This document shows positions 1 through 8,113 of a stretch of DNA of 41,070 nt, in pieces. The position numbers and the translations under genes are program-made. The notes beneath the pieces are model-generated. The model saw nothing but the letters and a program-made list of their open reading frames with translations, had not been told where the DNA came from and made no database searches. The first letter of the stretch is position 1; each line of letters begins with the position of its first letter. Source of the DNA: JANQPA01 sp964628385 (GTDB lineage Bacteria > Bacteroidota > Bacteroidia > Chitinophagales > Saprospiraceae); contig CAZVOD010000039.1 in assembly GCA_964628385.1 (NCBI GenBank), forward strand, positions 1 through 41,070. Direction: 5' to 3'.

Positions 1-132
1 CCCAAAAATAAATATTATTTTCCTAAATTTTCAGCTTTGCTGAATAGTTACAAAATTTGTATGAAAAAGGAAGCTTTTTATGACTTGGAAATAGCAGGTT
101 TCTATTTTATGTATCAAGTGGAAGAATTCTGA
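1..132 (+). CDS. 3' end of an unidentified gene entering from the left edge
   Basis: Frame 1 is open from the first base to the TGA at 130-132 and would encode the last 43 residues of a protein, ending in MYQVEEF. The codons look protein-like, rich in Tyr, Phe and Lys with ordinary Bacteroidota usage, but this is too short to assign to a family. An internal ATG at 61 would give only 23 residues, so a truncated upstream gene is the better reading. The 84 bases to the next gene contain no clear terminator. It could also be non-coding AT-rich sequence that happens to be open. Confidence 0.4.
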   Translation, partial: PKNKYYFPKFSALLNSYKICMKKEAFYDLEIAGFYFMYQVEEF

Positions 133-216
133 GAAAAAAATATTTGAACAACCCGGAGCTTATGAAGTGCGTTCCGTTTTTGTTATAAGTTTCTTCAGTC
201 TATTTAACCTCAAGCG

Positions 217-1083
217 ATGAAAAAACTGATCCGGGTTGGTTTGAAATTCTTCAAATGGGCATTTATTACGGGATTAATCCTTCTAGTTGGCTTATTTATA
301 GGCATAGAAACTGTCGATAGATACCTTTCAACTGAGCGTGGGGTTTTGTGGCTCCTCAGCGAAATGCCTTATCCACCAGGAAAAGTAAAATTTACAAAAT
401 CCGGCGTAAGGTATTTGGAGATGGGTGAAAAAAACAAACCTGCACTACTACTGATCCATGGTGCGCCCGGAGGCCCGTTTGACTGGATGGTAATAGGTAA
501 ACAAGAGGAATTGTATGATCACTTCAGATTAATTATAGTGGAACGTCCGGGTTATGGAGGAACGCTGCCCAGAAAAGCAGAACCCTCAGTAGTGAAGCAG
601 GCAAGAAGAATAGCAGAAGTCTTAAACGCGGAGAAAGCTCCGGCTACTGTCCTTGGACATAGCTATGGTGCACCGATTGCAGTAGCTATGGGCGCAGTGG
701 CTCCTCAAAAGATTAAAAAAATCTATGGTGTTTCAGGGCAGTATGACCCTGATAACGAGATTATCTTTACTATTTCTTATTTTATCAACTTTAAAATTTT
801 CCGATACCTCATTCCAAGATTTATTTGGAGTTCTAATGTTGAGAAATTGAACCATCCGGAAGCACTGGAAGAGGCAAATAAGCTGTACAAAACAATCGAT
901 ATACCCGTCACTGTAGTTCATGGAGATGAAGACTCATTAGTTTTATACGAGAATGCGCCATTTTTGATGAAGCAACTGAATGGCCCAAAGGAGCTCATTA
1001 CGCTGGAGGGAAAAAATCATCCCGTGCATGTTACTGAAGCTGACAGGATAACCGAAATTATTCTCGAACACACAGGCAACTAG
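217..1083 (+). CDS. membrane-anchored alpha/beta hydrolase
   Basis: 288 aa. One hydrophobic helix (about residues 12-30) near the N-terminus suggests an inner-membrane or secreted anchor ahead of an alpha/beta-hydrolase fold. Visible motifs are the oxyanion-hole HGAPGGP (81-87), the nucleophile elbow GHSYG with Ser149, an acid in HGDED (Asp237 or Asp239) and the catalytic His in KNHPVH (His268), so the triad is complete. The substrate cannot be read from sequence; the family includes esterases, epoxide hydrolases and prolyl-aminopeptidase-like enzymes. Its TAG stop overlaps the stop of the convergent GH13-like gene by four bases. The ATG at 217 directly precedes a basic-then-hydrophobic signal-like start. 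Confidence 0.85.
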   Translation: MKKLIRVGLKFFKWAFITGLILLVGLFIGIETVDRYLSTERGVLWLLSEMPYPPGKVKFTKSGVRYLEMGEKNKPALLLIHGAPGGPFDWMVIGKQEELYDHFRLIIVERPGYGGTLPRKAEPSVVKQARRIAEVLNAEKAPATVLGHSYGAPIAVAMGAVAPQKIKKIYGVSGQYDPDNEIIFTISYFINFKIFRYLIPRFIWSSNVEKLNHPEALEEANKLYKTIDIPVTVVHGDEDSLVLYENAPFLMKQLNGPKELITLEGKNHPVHVTEADRITEIILEHTGN

Positions 1084-3425
1084 ACGATTTCCAAAAGCTC
1101 CGCTCCAAAAGGTTCCAATTGGATGTATAAATAATCCGCTGGTAGTTCGATAATTTCATTATCATAAAAAATAACTTTTTCCTTATTACTGCTTCTTAGT
1201 TGCAGTAACTTGTGAAAAGTAAAATGATAGCGTGCCAGCCTCTGCCTCAGTTGGTTAGCGGGAATTTTAGCTTCCAAATATTCCTTTGATAGATTAACTA
1301 AAACCAGAATAGGTCGTTGTATATCGTTTGGATATGCCGGATAGCGAATCATACCTAAAAGGGAGGAATTAAATGTATCAACATTGGCAAAATAATAAGA
1401 ATGCAATGCCGCCTTTTCTTCTCTCAATTTATTTAGAGCGCTTAGTACCTGCACAGCCGGATATTTTTCACTCCAAGCTTCGTGGAACGTCCAGGCCGTG
1501 ATTGGGCCTCTTTGTAGTGCTCTGGGGTCTTCGCATTGTTCGATATCGTAATTTTCAGGACCGCTGGTTTGTGGGTCGCTAAGTACTTCGAAGCGCTTGT
1601 GTTTTCTGACCTTGAAGTGTAACAGATCATTTGTGGCGCCTATCTCTGTGCCATAGTACATGACCGGAGCAGCGGGCATCATATACAGCGTAAAGATTGA
1701 CATAGCAATTCTATGTGGATCGCGGTTCAGGCAATCCGCCATGCGAGCGCCGGCACTTTTTCCTTCCCGGTAAACGATTCCCCGTTTGGCAGTTAACCAA
1801 ATATCATTCTTATCCTGATACCTATATTCTTCATCGATGTACTTACTCATCGCTTCTTTTTCCTGTATGAATCCCAGATAAGTTTCATTATGATGCTCAA
1901 TGGGTAATAGAGGAAAGGCCGTGCTATCTATTTCTTCTCCTCTGTCATAAACCTGATTCCAAAAGGGAGCTGTTTTTTGAAAGTAAATCATTTCTCTTAA
2001 CATCCCCTGCAGCTGAAAGTCCATCAGGCCGTCGCCCTCAGTAGTAGTCATTTGATGGGCAATATGAGTTAGGCGGCCGCCAAATTTTTTGAGTTCTTTA
2101 GAGGATGTTACCACATCGGGAAGTAGAGCTGCCTTGGGATTAATATGTTTGACAAACTGCTTGATCAAACGGATCAGGGCGTGTGTTTCCGGTAAGTCTA
2201 TGGCTGTAGTGCCCGGTTCTTTTATCCAGTGTGTAATACCACTAAGCCTTTTTCCGGCCATTCCAAAGCTAAATTCTTCTGCCAGAAGCTCAAAAAGCTC
2301 ATGAATAACTTCTGGTGTTCTAACATCAAGGGATACCTGGAAAGGATAAAGTTCATTGTAGAACAGAACAGTTTTGTTGAGTTCTTCCATATGGCGTTCC
2401 AGCCACAACTTCCGGCCCAACTCAGGGAAGAAGAGAAGTCGCCTGGAGTTGGTTGATTTTCCGTTCTCATCTCTGTCCGGTAGGTTTAAAAAAGGATCAT
2501 CTCCCCGTTCATCCAATATAGAATCAAGGTCAAGATTCTGCCAATGCCAGGGACATTTTATAAAGTAATTAAAATAGTGGCTATTTCCTTCAAGTGCTCT
2601 TACAAACCATTCATGTCTGGTAGAAACATAACTGAATACCAAATCTGTGACCACCCGAAATCCTCTGTCCAGGGCTTGTTCTAGAAAGCTGAGAAAGGCT
2701 TTTTCGCCGCCCAGGGATTCTCCGGGTTTGTACTCAGTTATGTCATAGCCTTCATCACCGTCCATAGATTCATAGTGAGGAAGAATACATAAGTTTTTGA
2801 TTCCGATCTTTTCCAGATAATCCAGCATGCCTGATAAATTATCAAAGCTCCCTTTGCCAGTATCATCAGTACCAAAGTATTGTACATACAAACAATACCA
2901 AGGCGCTGTGTACCAGTTGTCAGGCCAATTATCAATGTGGCTATTGATCGGTAATTCTGCCTGCTCTAACTGTTGATGCCCTTTTAAAGCAGTAGCAAAA
3001 AAATCAAGAAAAATCTTCCTGGCATCAGCATCATTTCTGGCTATTTCGTGGCAATCACTCCAAATCTGTTTGAGGTTTTCGGGAGTGGTAAAGGGTTGGC
3101 CGTTATTTCTCCTAATCGTGAGGTCCCCTTCATCTTTTGCCAGTAAAGAGGACTTCAGCTCTTCCGCCCGGTGGCTATTCTCCTTAATTTCCAGTACTTT
3201 CCTCTTACAAAATTCAGTAAGAGAATCACTATCTGATATTTCTTTTTCCACTAACCGAAAATAATCAATAACAAAGGGGTAGCGATGATAGGGCTCCAAA
3301 GAGAGCAAGTACCGGAAGTGTTCGTCATTAATATATTTTTCCAGGAATAAGAGCTGATCCTGGTCTAAATCCTCATTTTGACGTGCCTTGTTTATTAGCT
3401 GATCAAGAGATGCTTCTCGCTGCAT
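1080..3425 (-). CDS. GH13-like (amylosucrase-type) protein with degenerate catalytic motifs
   Basis: 781 aa. The N-terminal ~165 residues are helical, then a TIM barrel of the alpha-amylase clan (DNWYTAPWYCLYVQYFG at ~170-185, then the loop ending EGYDITEYKP), and a beta-rich C-terminus. The layout resembles amylosucrase or trehalose-synthase relatives. The usual catalytic motifs are altered. Region I DxxxNH reads DLVFSY (261-266). Region II RxD reads SLD (365-367), keeping the nucleophile Asp but losing the Arg. Region III, where the acid Glu should be, reads LLPD (434-437). Region IV NHD reads HHN (511-513). The frame is long and uninterrupted, so selection seems to keep the protein. I infer a carbohydrate-binding or otherwise repurposed GH13 homologue rather than an active sucrase. 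No signal peptide is visible. Confidence 0.75.
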   Translation of the reverse strand: MQREASLDQLINKARQNEDLDQDQLLFLEKYINDEHFRYLLSLEPYHRYPFVIDYFRLVEKEISDSDSLTEFCKRKVLEIKENSHRAEELKSSLLAKDEGDLTIRRNNGQPFTTPENLKQIWSDCHEIARNDADARKIFLDFFATALKGHQQLEQAELPINSHIDNWPDNWYTAPWYCLYVQYFGTDDTGKGSFDNLSGMLDYLEKIGIKNLCILPHYESMDGDEGYDITEYKPGESLGGEKAFLSFLEQALDRGFRVVTDLVFSYVSTRHEWFVRALEGNSHYFNYFIKCPWHWQNLDLDSILDERGDDPFLNLPDRDENGKSTNSRRLLFFPELGRKLWLERHMEELNKTVLFYNELYPFQVSLDVRTPEVIHELFELLAEEFSFGMAGKRLSGITHWIKEPGTTAIDLPETHALIRLIKQFVKHINPKAALLPDVVTSSKELKKFGGRLTHIAHQMTTTEGDGLMDFQLQGMLREMIYFQKTAPFWNQVYDRGEEIDSTAFPLLPIEHHNETYLGFIQEKEAMSKYIDEEYRYQDKNDIWLTAKRGIVYREGKSAGARMADCLNRDPHRIAMSIFTLYMMPAAPVMYYGTEIGATNDLLHFKVRKHKRFEVLSDPQTSGPENYDIEQCEDPRALQRGPITAWTFHEAWSEKYPAVQVLSALNKLREEKAALHSYYFANVDTFNSSLLGMIRYPAYPNDIQRPILVLVNLSKEYLEAKIPANQLRQRLARYHFTFHKLLQLRSSNKEKVIFYDNEIIELPADYLYIQLEPFGAELLEIV

Positions 3426-3542
3426 TCTAATCGTATTTTAGTTGAAAGGGATATCATAAAAAAGAGGTGTAGCCTGAAAGGGAATGCCATGGCTAACCCC
3501 CGTGCAGATATTTTGTCACCTGAGCAATTGACCCCTTTCTTT

Positions 3543-3845
3543 TAATATTAACTGTTTGGGTGTAAGTTGAAATTTCTTTTTGAATTCTTGAATAAAATAA
3601 GAAATATTTTCATACCCCACAAAAGTAACATTGGAATGAGAAGTGAGCAATAGATTTTGGTCTTTTCCAGTCGTTTTTCCTTTAACCACTGCTGTGGAAT
3701 GGTACCAAAAAATTGCTTGAAATCCCTTCGGAATGAGGATAAGCTCCGGCCAGTCATATCCGTAATAGCATAAATGCCTTTTAAAAAATATAATAGTGTA
3801 TTTAAAATACTAAAAAAAACTAATTTTATTTCTAAAATTAATCAT
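3543..3845 (-). pseudogene. AraC-family regulator remnant, C-terminal DNA-binding part, frameshifted
   Basis: On the minus strand, one frame reads ITDMTGRSLSSFRRDFKQFF then PQQWLKEKRLEKTK (about 3768-3655), the first helix-turn-helix of an AraC/XylS domain. A shift of frame near 3655 then gives NLLLTSHSNVTFVGYEN and ISYFIQEFKKKFQLTPKQ down to about 3550, the second helix-turn-helix and the typical LTPKQ end. The effector domain is missing: a stop lies upstream near 3845, and only a degraded AT-rich stretch precedes the DNA-binding part. This is a dead gene fragment. It occupies most of the 513-base space between the GH13-like gene and the LAS peptidase gene, and the rest of that space holds nothing I recognise. 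Confidence 0.7.
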
Positions 3846-3938
3846 AGGCTATACAAGTATTCTACACTCAATATTCTGGAAGGAGGACCTTTAGCATATA
3901 TTTTACGCTCTAAAGAAGTCTAATAAATTACTTAGATC

Positions 3939-4772
3939 ATGAAAGTCCTTTTGGCTACTCTGAAAACAGTATCGTTGTTTATAATCTTGACTGTAGTAAC
4001 TCAGCTTGGAGGGCTGGTTTATTTGCTCTACAAACCATTGGGGGATCAAATAAAAAAGAGAAGCTACTCCCGGGGGGTATCTCTAGGCCTGCGAGCTGTA
4101 TCGTTCCTGCTCATGATGACAATAAGTAGTCTTCTGGTTGTACCTCCTCTGGCAAAAAAATACGGCAGGGTTCCTCTTCCTGTTTTTTCTAACAAAAATA
4201 TTTCCTTACAACCTGGCAGTTGGTTTACTATACTGACCAACCGACACTATGTAAAACCAAAACTAAAACAAACCATCATTGAGGTAAGTCAGGAGTTGAA
4301 TCGCCAATATCCCGGCACTAAAATTTTATATCTGGATGCCAATTTCCCTTTCCTCACTGGCTTTCCGCTCTTGCCCCATAAAAGTCACGATGACGGTGAA
4401 AAGTTGGATATCGCTTTTTTATACAAAAATCGTTCAACGGGACAGCGAATCCATCGGACGCCTACTTTACTGGGATACGGATATTGTGAAAAGCCGCTTG
4501 CGAGAGAATATGATCAGGCGGCAGCGTGCGCTAAACAAGGCTATTGGCAATACAGTCTTTTAAAATATTTTGCCTTCCCCAAAGCACACTACCAATTTGA
4601 TGAACAAGCTAACCGATTTCTGATCCGGTCTATTGCTGATAAGCGAACAATAGGAAAGATCTTTATTGAGCCGCACCTAAAATCCCGTCTGGGTTTTGGC
4701 TATCATTCAAAAGTTCGCAACCACGGGTGTGCTGCGGTACGGCACGATGATCATATTCATTTGCAATTGTAA
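3939..4772 (+). CDS. membrane-anchored LAS-type (MepA/VanX-like) metallopeptidase
   Basis: 277 aa. Two hydrophobic segments (about residues 8-30 and 51-70) are followed by a soluble domain. The domain has the zinc-site signature of LAS peptidases (lysostaphin, D-Ala-D-Ala and hedgehog type): SHDDGEKLDI with His150 and Asp157, and a C-terminal RHDDHIHLQL (268-277) like the DDHxH end of murein endopeptidase MepA. I infer a peptidoglycan-cleaving or peptidoglycan-remodelling enzyme facing the periplasm; this is not proven, and the family also has non-catalytic members. The gene lies 104 bases ahead of the cupin cassette on the same strand, which may or may not be one transcript. Confidence 0.6.
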   Translation: MKVLLATLKTVSLFIILTVVTQLGGLVYLLYKPLGDQIKKRSYSRGVSLGLRAVSFLLMMTISSLLVVPPLAKKYGRVPLPVFSNKNISLQPGSWFTILTNRHYVKPKLKQTIIEVSQELNRQYPGTKILYLDANFPFLTGFPLLPHKSHDDGEKLDIAFLYKNRSTGQRIHRTPTLLGYGYCEKPLAREYDQAAACAKQGYWQYSLLKYFAFPKAHYQFDEQANRFLIRSIADKRTIGKIFIEPHLKSRLGFGYHSKVRNHGCAAVRHDDHIHLQL

Positions 4773-4876
4773 AAGAGGGAGAAATTTTAATCTATTTCAG
4801 TGTTGATCAGACAAGTTTATTAATTCTATAGATTGCTTTCATCAAAATTATTAATTTGCGAAAAAAGAATCTGTAG

Positions 4877-5515
4877 ATGCTCACACTCAATCAGCAATTT
4901 GGGGCTTACTTTTACGATAGCCACACGCCGGATGTTTATGAAGCCGACACAGGGCAGCTTTATTACTTTAAAGCTTTTATCGGGCAGTACTTTATCGAAG
5001 TAGAAAGAGGAGATTGTATTTACTATTTTGATGAGGCACTTTCTACAGCTATTGTCAGGAAGGGCCCCTGTAGCGTATCGTCAAAGCACCTGGCTACTGT
5101 TATCAGAGGGTATATGCACCCTGATGCTACCCGCTCGCTAGATGGCATTACAACACTTCCTTATGTCAATGGCTGCTCTACCAAGCAACTCTTTCCTCCT
5201 ATCCGTTTGGGAGATCCTACCTTGCAGTATTTGAAAATTCCGGCCTGTAGCAAAGAACAAACACATCATATCCATTCCACTTTTAGGGTAGTTTTGATTA
5301 GAGAAGGGGAAGGAAAAAGTATTGTGGGCTTGAGCGAGCAGTACGAATCAACAGACCTTTACCCGGGCAAAGTCTGTATATTAGAACCGATGTGTCCGCA
5401 TCATTTTGAAACGCCCGGAAATGAGGGCCTGGTAGCTTTACCATTGCATGTTTATTCTTCTGTGGGCGCTTCTGAAAAGAATCATCCAATGTTTAATGGA
5501 ACAATTAACATCTAG
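4877..5515 (+). CDS. cupin-domain protein, first gene of a three-gene cassette
   Basis: 212 aa. The C-terminal half is a cupin. Motif 1 has THHIHSTFRVVLIREGEG (129-146) with metal-ligand His131 and His133 and a Glu. Motif 2 is PGKVCILEPMCPHHFETP (163-180) with His175/His176. A conserved-looking segment LPYVNGCSTKQLFPP (94-108) precedes the cupin, and the protein ends HPMFNGTI. The N-terminal half has no motif I know. A metal-dependent oxygenase, isomerase or small-molecule binder is likely; the substrate is unknown. It is five bases upstream of the next gene, which itself overlaps the PP-loop ligase gene, so the three are almost surely co-transcribed. Confidence 0.75.
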   Translation: MLTLNQQFGAYFYDSHTPDVYEADTGQLYYFKAFIGQYFIEVERGDCIYYFDEALSTAIVRKGPCSVSSKHLATVIRGYMHPDATRSLDGITTLPYVNGCSTKQLFPPIRLGDPTLQYLKIPACSKEQTHHIHSTFRVVLIREGEGKSIVGLSEQYESTDLYPGKVCILEPMCPHHFETPGNEGLVALPLHVYSSVGASEKNHPMFNGTINI

Positions 5516-5520
5516 AAGCT

Positions 5521-5904
5521 ATGATCAAAGAAAAGTACGATGAGATTATTACTCAATTTGTAGACAATTTTAACAATATGTGCGATGAAGAGCGCCGGGA
5601 CTATCTGATCCGGGAGCGCATTATCAATTATGAAAGCGGCCCTCGCACGAAGCGCTACGAAGTACAATACCAAATGAGAAAACGAGGTAATACCTGGAAG
5701 ATAGAAGCCGTTTCCGGTACAGTCTGGCCGTTTCGACGCCGCTTTCCACTGATTACCCTAAAGCTTGTTGACGATCGTTTTCAGACCATAGGGCTTTATA
5801 ACGGGCAAATCAAGGAGTTTTCACCGGAAGAGCTGGAATTGAAGCTAAAGCAATATTTGGATAAATGCAGAACGCTACCACAAAATGCTTTTATTAAATC
5901 GTAA
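5521..5904 (+). CDS. small orphan protein, middle gene of the cupin/AsnB-like cassette
   Basis: 127 aa, not recognised. The N-terminus is acidic and helical (EKYDEIITQFVDNFNNM), the middle is basic and beta-rich (RTKRYEVQYQMRKRGNTW, VWPFRRRFPLITLKL), and the C-terminus is amphipathic helix. There is no signal peptide, membrane segment or metal motif. It starts five bases after the cupin stop and overlaps the start of the ligase gene by 20 bases, an arrangement typical of translational coupling. I infer a partner or accessory protein of the ligase or cupin. A scaffold or substrate-binding role is possible but nothing in the sequence demonstrates it. Confidence 0.7.
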   Translation: MIKEKYDEIITQFVDNFNNMCDEERRDYLIRERIINYESGPRTKRYEVQYQMRKRGNTWKIEAVSGTVWPFRRRFPLITLKLVDDRFQTIGLYNGQIKEFSPEELELKLKQYLDKCRTLPQNAFIKS

Positions 5905-6871
5905 GCCGGAGTTATTTTACCTTAACAAAAGACAACTTCACAGCTTCTACTGGCGCTGGAAAGCCCATCCTGTTTATCTGAAGATGTGCGATTTTTTTGG
6001 GGCCACCTTAATTGACCGAACCTGTACCATCCCATCCGGACTGGATTTTACAATTATCGACCCTATTGAACAGCTCTCCTTTACGGATGAGCCTTTCGGG
6101 GCAATTTGCAAGAAGCGGGCTGCTGATATCCTAAAATATAGTGAAGACAGAATCATACGGGTACTTTGGTCTGGAGGTATTGACTCCACCGTGGCGTTAA
6201 TTGCCCTTTTTGATTTGCTGGAAAGCAATGGCAAAGTGGAGCAACTGAAGGTGTTGTTGTCTGATGAATCTATCCGGGAGTTTCCTTCTTTCTTTGAGTC
6301 TCATATCCGGGAAAGTTTAAGTTTTGAAAAAATAACAACTACCATCTACGATCATATCAATTTTGAGGAGATCATAGTGACCGGCGAACACGGAGATCAA
6401 CTTTTTGGGAGTGATAAACTAAAATACCTCGTACAAACCCAGGAGGCCTTCCGGCCTTACAAAGAGATTATTGAAGTGGTTATTGCCAGAAAATTGGGTA
6501 CAGATAAGTACAGTAAAGCCATTGTGGAAATGCTCGAACCTCAACTGGCACATGCGCCCTATCGGTTGGGGAGTCTTTACGACCTGTTATGGTGGATAAA
6601 CTTTAGTATGAAATGGCAGAATGTCAGCATGAGGCTACTGGCAGGCCTGGACCGGCCGGCTGCCGATCTTGAAACAGGCATTTTCCATTTTTTCAAAAGT
6701 ACAGCTTTCCAAAACTGGTCTGCCTCTAACCCCAATAAGAAGATTAAAAATAGTTGGAAAAGTTATAAATATGTCGCCAAAGAATACATTTATGAATTTC
6801 ACCAAGATGAAGAGTATTTAAAAAATAAGGAGAAAGAACAATCACTCAAAGAGGTAATTGTAAGGAAATAG
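5885..6871 (+). CDS. asparagine-synthetase-like PP-loop ligase lacking the glutaminase domain
   Basis: 328 aa. The ATP pyrophosphatase signature SGGIDS is at 96-101, followed by TGEHGDQLFGSDKL (166-179), the counterpart of GEGADELFGGY in asparagine synthetase, keeping both the Glu and the Asp used in adenylation. The C-terminal region (WWINFSMKWQNVSMRL, then ETGIFHFFKSTAFQNW) follows the AsnB synthetase domain. The N-terminus starts MLLLNRK: there is no Cys2 and no class II glutaminase domain, so ammonia from glutamine is not the nitrogen source. Family knowledge says this domain adenylates a carboxylate, and lone versions serve as amide or lactam ligases (for example the lasso-peptide cyclase). 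It overlaps the orphan gene by 20 bases and ends five bases from the convergent response regulator. Confidence 0.8.
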   Translation: MLLLNRKPELFYLNKRQLHSFYWRWKAHPVYLKMCDFFGATLIDRTCTIPSGLDFTIIDPIEQLSFTDEPFGAICKKRAADILKYSEDRIIRVLWSGGIDSTVALIALFDLLESNGKVEQLKVLLSDESIREFPSFFESHIRESLSFEKITTTIYDHINFEEIIVTGEHGDQLFGSDKLKYLVQTQEAFRPYKEIIEVVIARKLGTDKYSKAIVEMLEPQLAHAPYRLGSLYDLLWWINFSMKWQNVSMRLLAGLDRPAADLETGIFHFFKSTAFQNWSASNPNKKIKNSWKSYKYVAKEYIYEFHQDEEYLKNKEKEQSLKEVIVRK

Positions 6872-6876
6872 ATTTG

Positions 6877-7608
6877 CTAAATTTGTTCCAGTTTACTCAA
6901 AAATTCATCCTTATTACGCCTGCTCAAGGGCACATGTACTTCGCCGAGATAAACGACGGACTCCTGAGAATCTACACTGGATACCAGCGATAAATTCAAT
7001 ACATAGCTGCGGTGAGTCTGTACAAACAGGCCAGAGGGAAGCCGCTGTATGAGTTCTTGTAAAGGCCGTCGGATGAGGTACTTTCTGGTGCTAGTAATGA
7101 TTTGAGTATACCGACCATCGGCCTCCAGGTAATAAATCTCTTCGAACAAAACTTTATCCAAACGTTGGCGATGCTTGACAAAAAAATAGCTCTTTGTAAA
7201 TACCTCTACTTCTTTATCATCTTCGGCTGTCTTTTCGGTGGAGGCATTGCCAGGCTCCAGTTTGATTACCGCTAATTCGATAGAGCGTTGAAGCTGTAAT
7301 TCGTCAAATGGCTTTGTCAAAAAAGCCAGCGGTTTAGTCCTGGAAGCCCTTTTAAAAGTTAGATCGTCTTTTAAGGAAGTGATAAAAATGATAGGAATAT
7401 CCTTTTTTTGTTGAATTAAACCCGCCAGTTCTATGCCGTCGTAGTCGCCCTGAATATGTACATCCATCAGTTGCTTGTCGATTAAAGAAAGGGCATCCAC
7501 GCTATTGTCAACGGTACCCAACTGTTCGTATTCCAGCTTTTCAAGCTGCATCTCCAGTTTATCTGCATAGAGTTCTTCATCTCCTACAATTAGGACTTTG
7601 GCACTCAT
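6877..7608 (-). CDS. LytTR-family response regulator with an altered receiver domain
   Basis: 243 aa. An N-terminal receiver (1-115) and a C-terminal LytTR DNA-binding domain (about 140-243, with YLEADGRYTQI, RPLQELIQRLP and HRSYVLN). The phosphoacceptor is probably Asp49 in LMDVHIQGDYDG, with Thr77 and Lys99 (TKP) in place. Two oddities stand out. The first acidic-pocket residue is Gly9 (IVGDEE instead of IVEDE). About five residues are missing before the phosphoacceptor (LIDKQLMD where relatives have a longer DLVLMD strand). The DNA-binding domain looks sound. The cognate kinase, 79 bases upstream in the same orientation, is only a stump, so phosphorylation control may be lost. Confidence 0.85.
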   Translation of the reverse strand: MSAKVLIVGDEELYADKLEMQLEKLEYEQLGTVDNSVDALSLIDKQLMDVHIQGDYDGIELAGLIQQKKDIPIIFITSLKDDLTFKRASRTKPLAFLTKPFDELQLQRSIELAVIKLEPGNASTEKTAEDDKEVEVFTKSYFFVKHRQRLDKVLFEEIYYLEADGRYTQIITSTRKYLIRRPLQELIQRLPSGLFVQTHRSYVLNLSLVSSVDSQESVVYLGEVHVPLSRRNKDEFLSKLEQI

Positions 7609-7687
7609 GTTTTAGCATTTTTTATTCCATAGCAGTTAGCCTATTAAATTCGTCGCGTAGCACATGGCAAAGCAACGCTAGGTAGGC

Positions 7688-8113
7688 TTAAGCTACTTTG
7701 GGCACTGAAAATATAAATTTAGCTCCTTCCCCTATTTTACTAATGGCCCTGATGGTACCTTTATTTAAAGGGATGAGTTCTTTACAAAGCATCAGGCCGA
7801 GACCTGTGCCCTTCTCTCCGGCAGTACCTTTACTATTTTTTCCTTCAATGCTAAAGAGCCTGGGTAGCTTTTCAGCACTTATTCCTGTGCCGGTATCATT
7901 TACCTCAATGGTTATCTCATCATTTTGGTCAATAGCATTGAGCGCTACTTTGCCCCCTTCAGGAGTGAACTTCAATGCGTTATGCATTAGATTTCTCAAA
8001 ACAGTGCTGATAGTGCCCTCGTCGGCATAAACAACGCTGGCCTTTGTGATCAGGGTTTCAATACTGATATTTTTAGAAATCGCCACTGGCTCGTAAAGGG
8101 CCTTAAAAACGAT
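7688..8113 (-). pseudogene. sensor histidine kinase, 3' fragment (ATPase domain only)
   Basis: The minus strand encodes FKALYEPVAISKNIS, then a complete HATPase domain: N-box NLMHNALKFTP, G1 box EVNDTGTGI, G2 box GEKGTGLGL, ending FIFSVPKVA. The kinase reading frame can be followed upstream to about 8110, where the sequence abruptly becomes the metalloprotease of the opposite strand. The sensor region and the HisKA phosphoacceptor helix are gone, so the product cannot autophosphorylate. The remaining frame could start at a GTG at 8086 (132 aa), but there is no room for a promoter of its own. It would have formed an operon with the LytTR regulator downstream. Confidence 0.8.
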
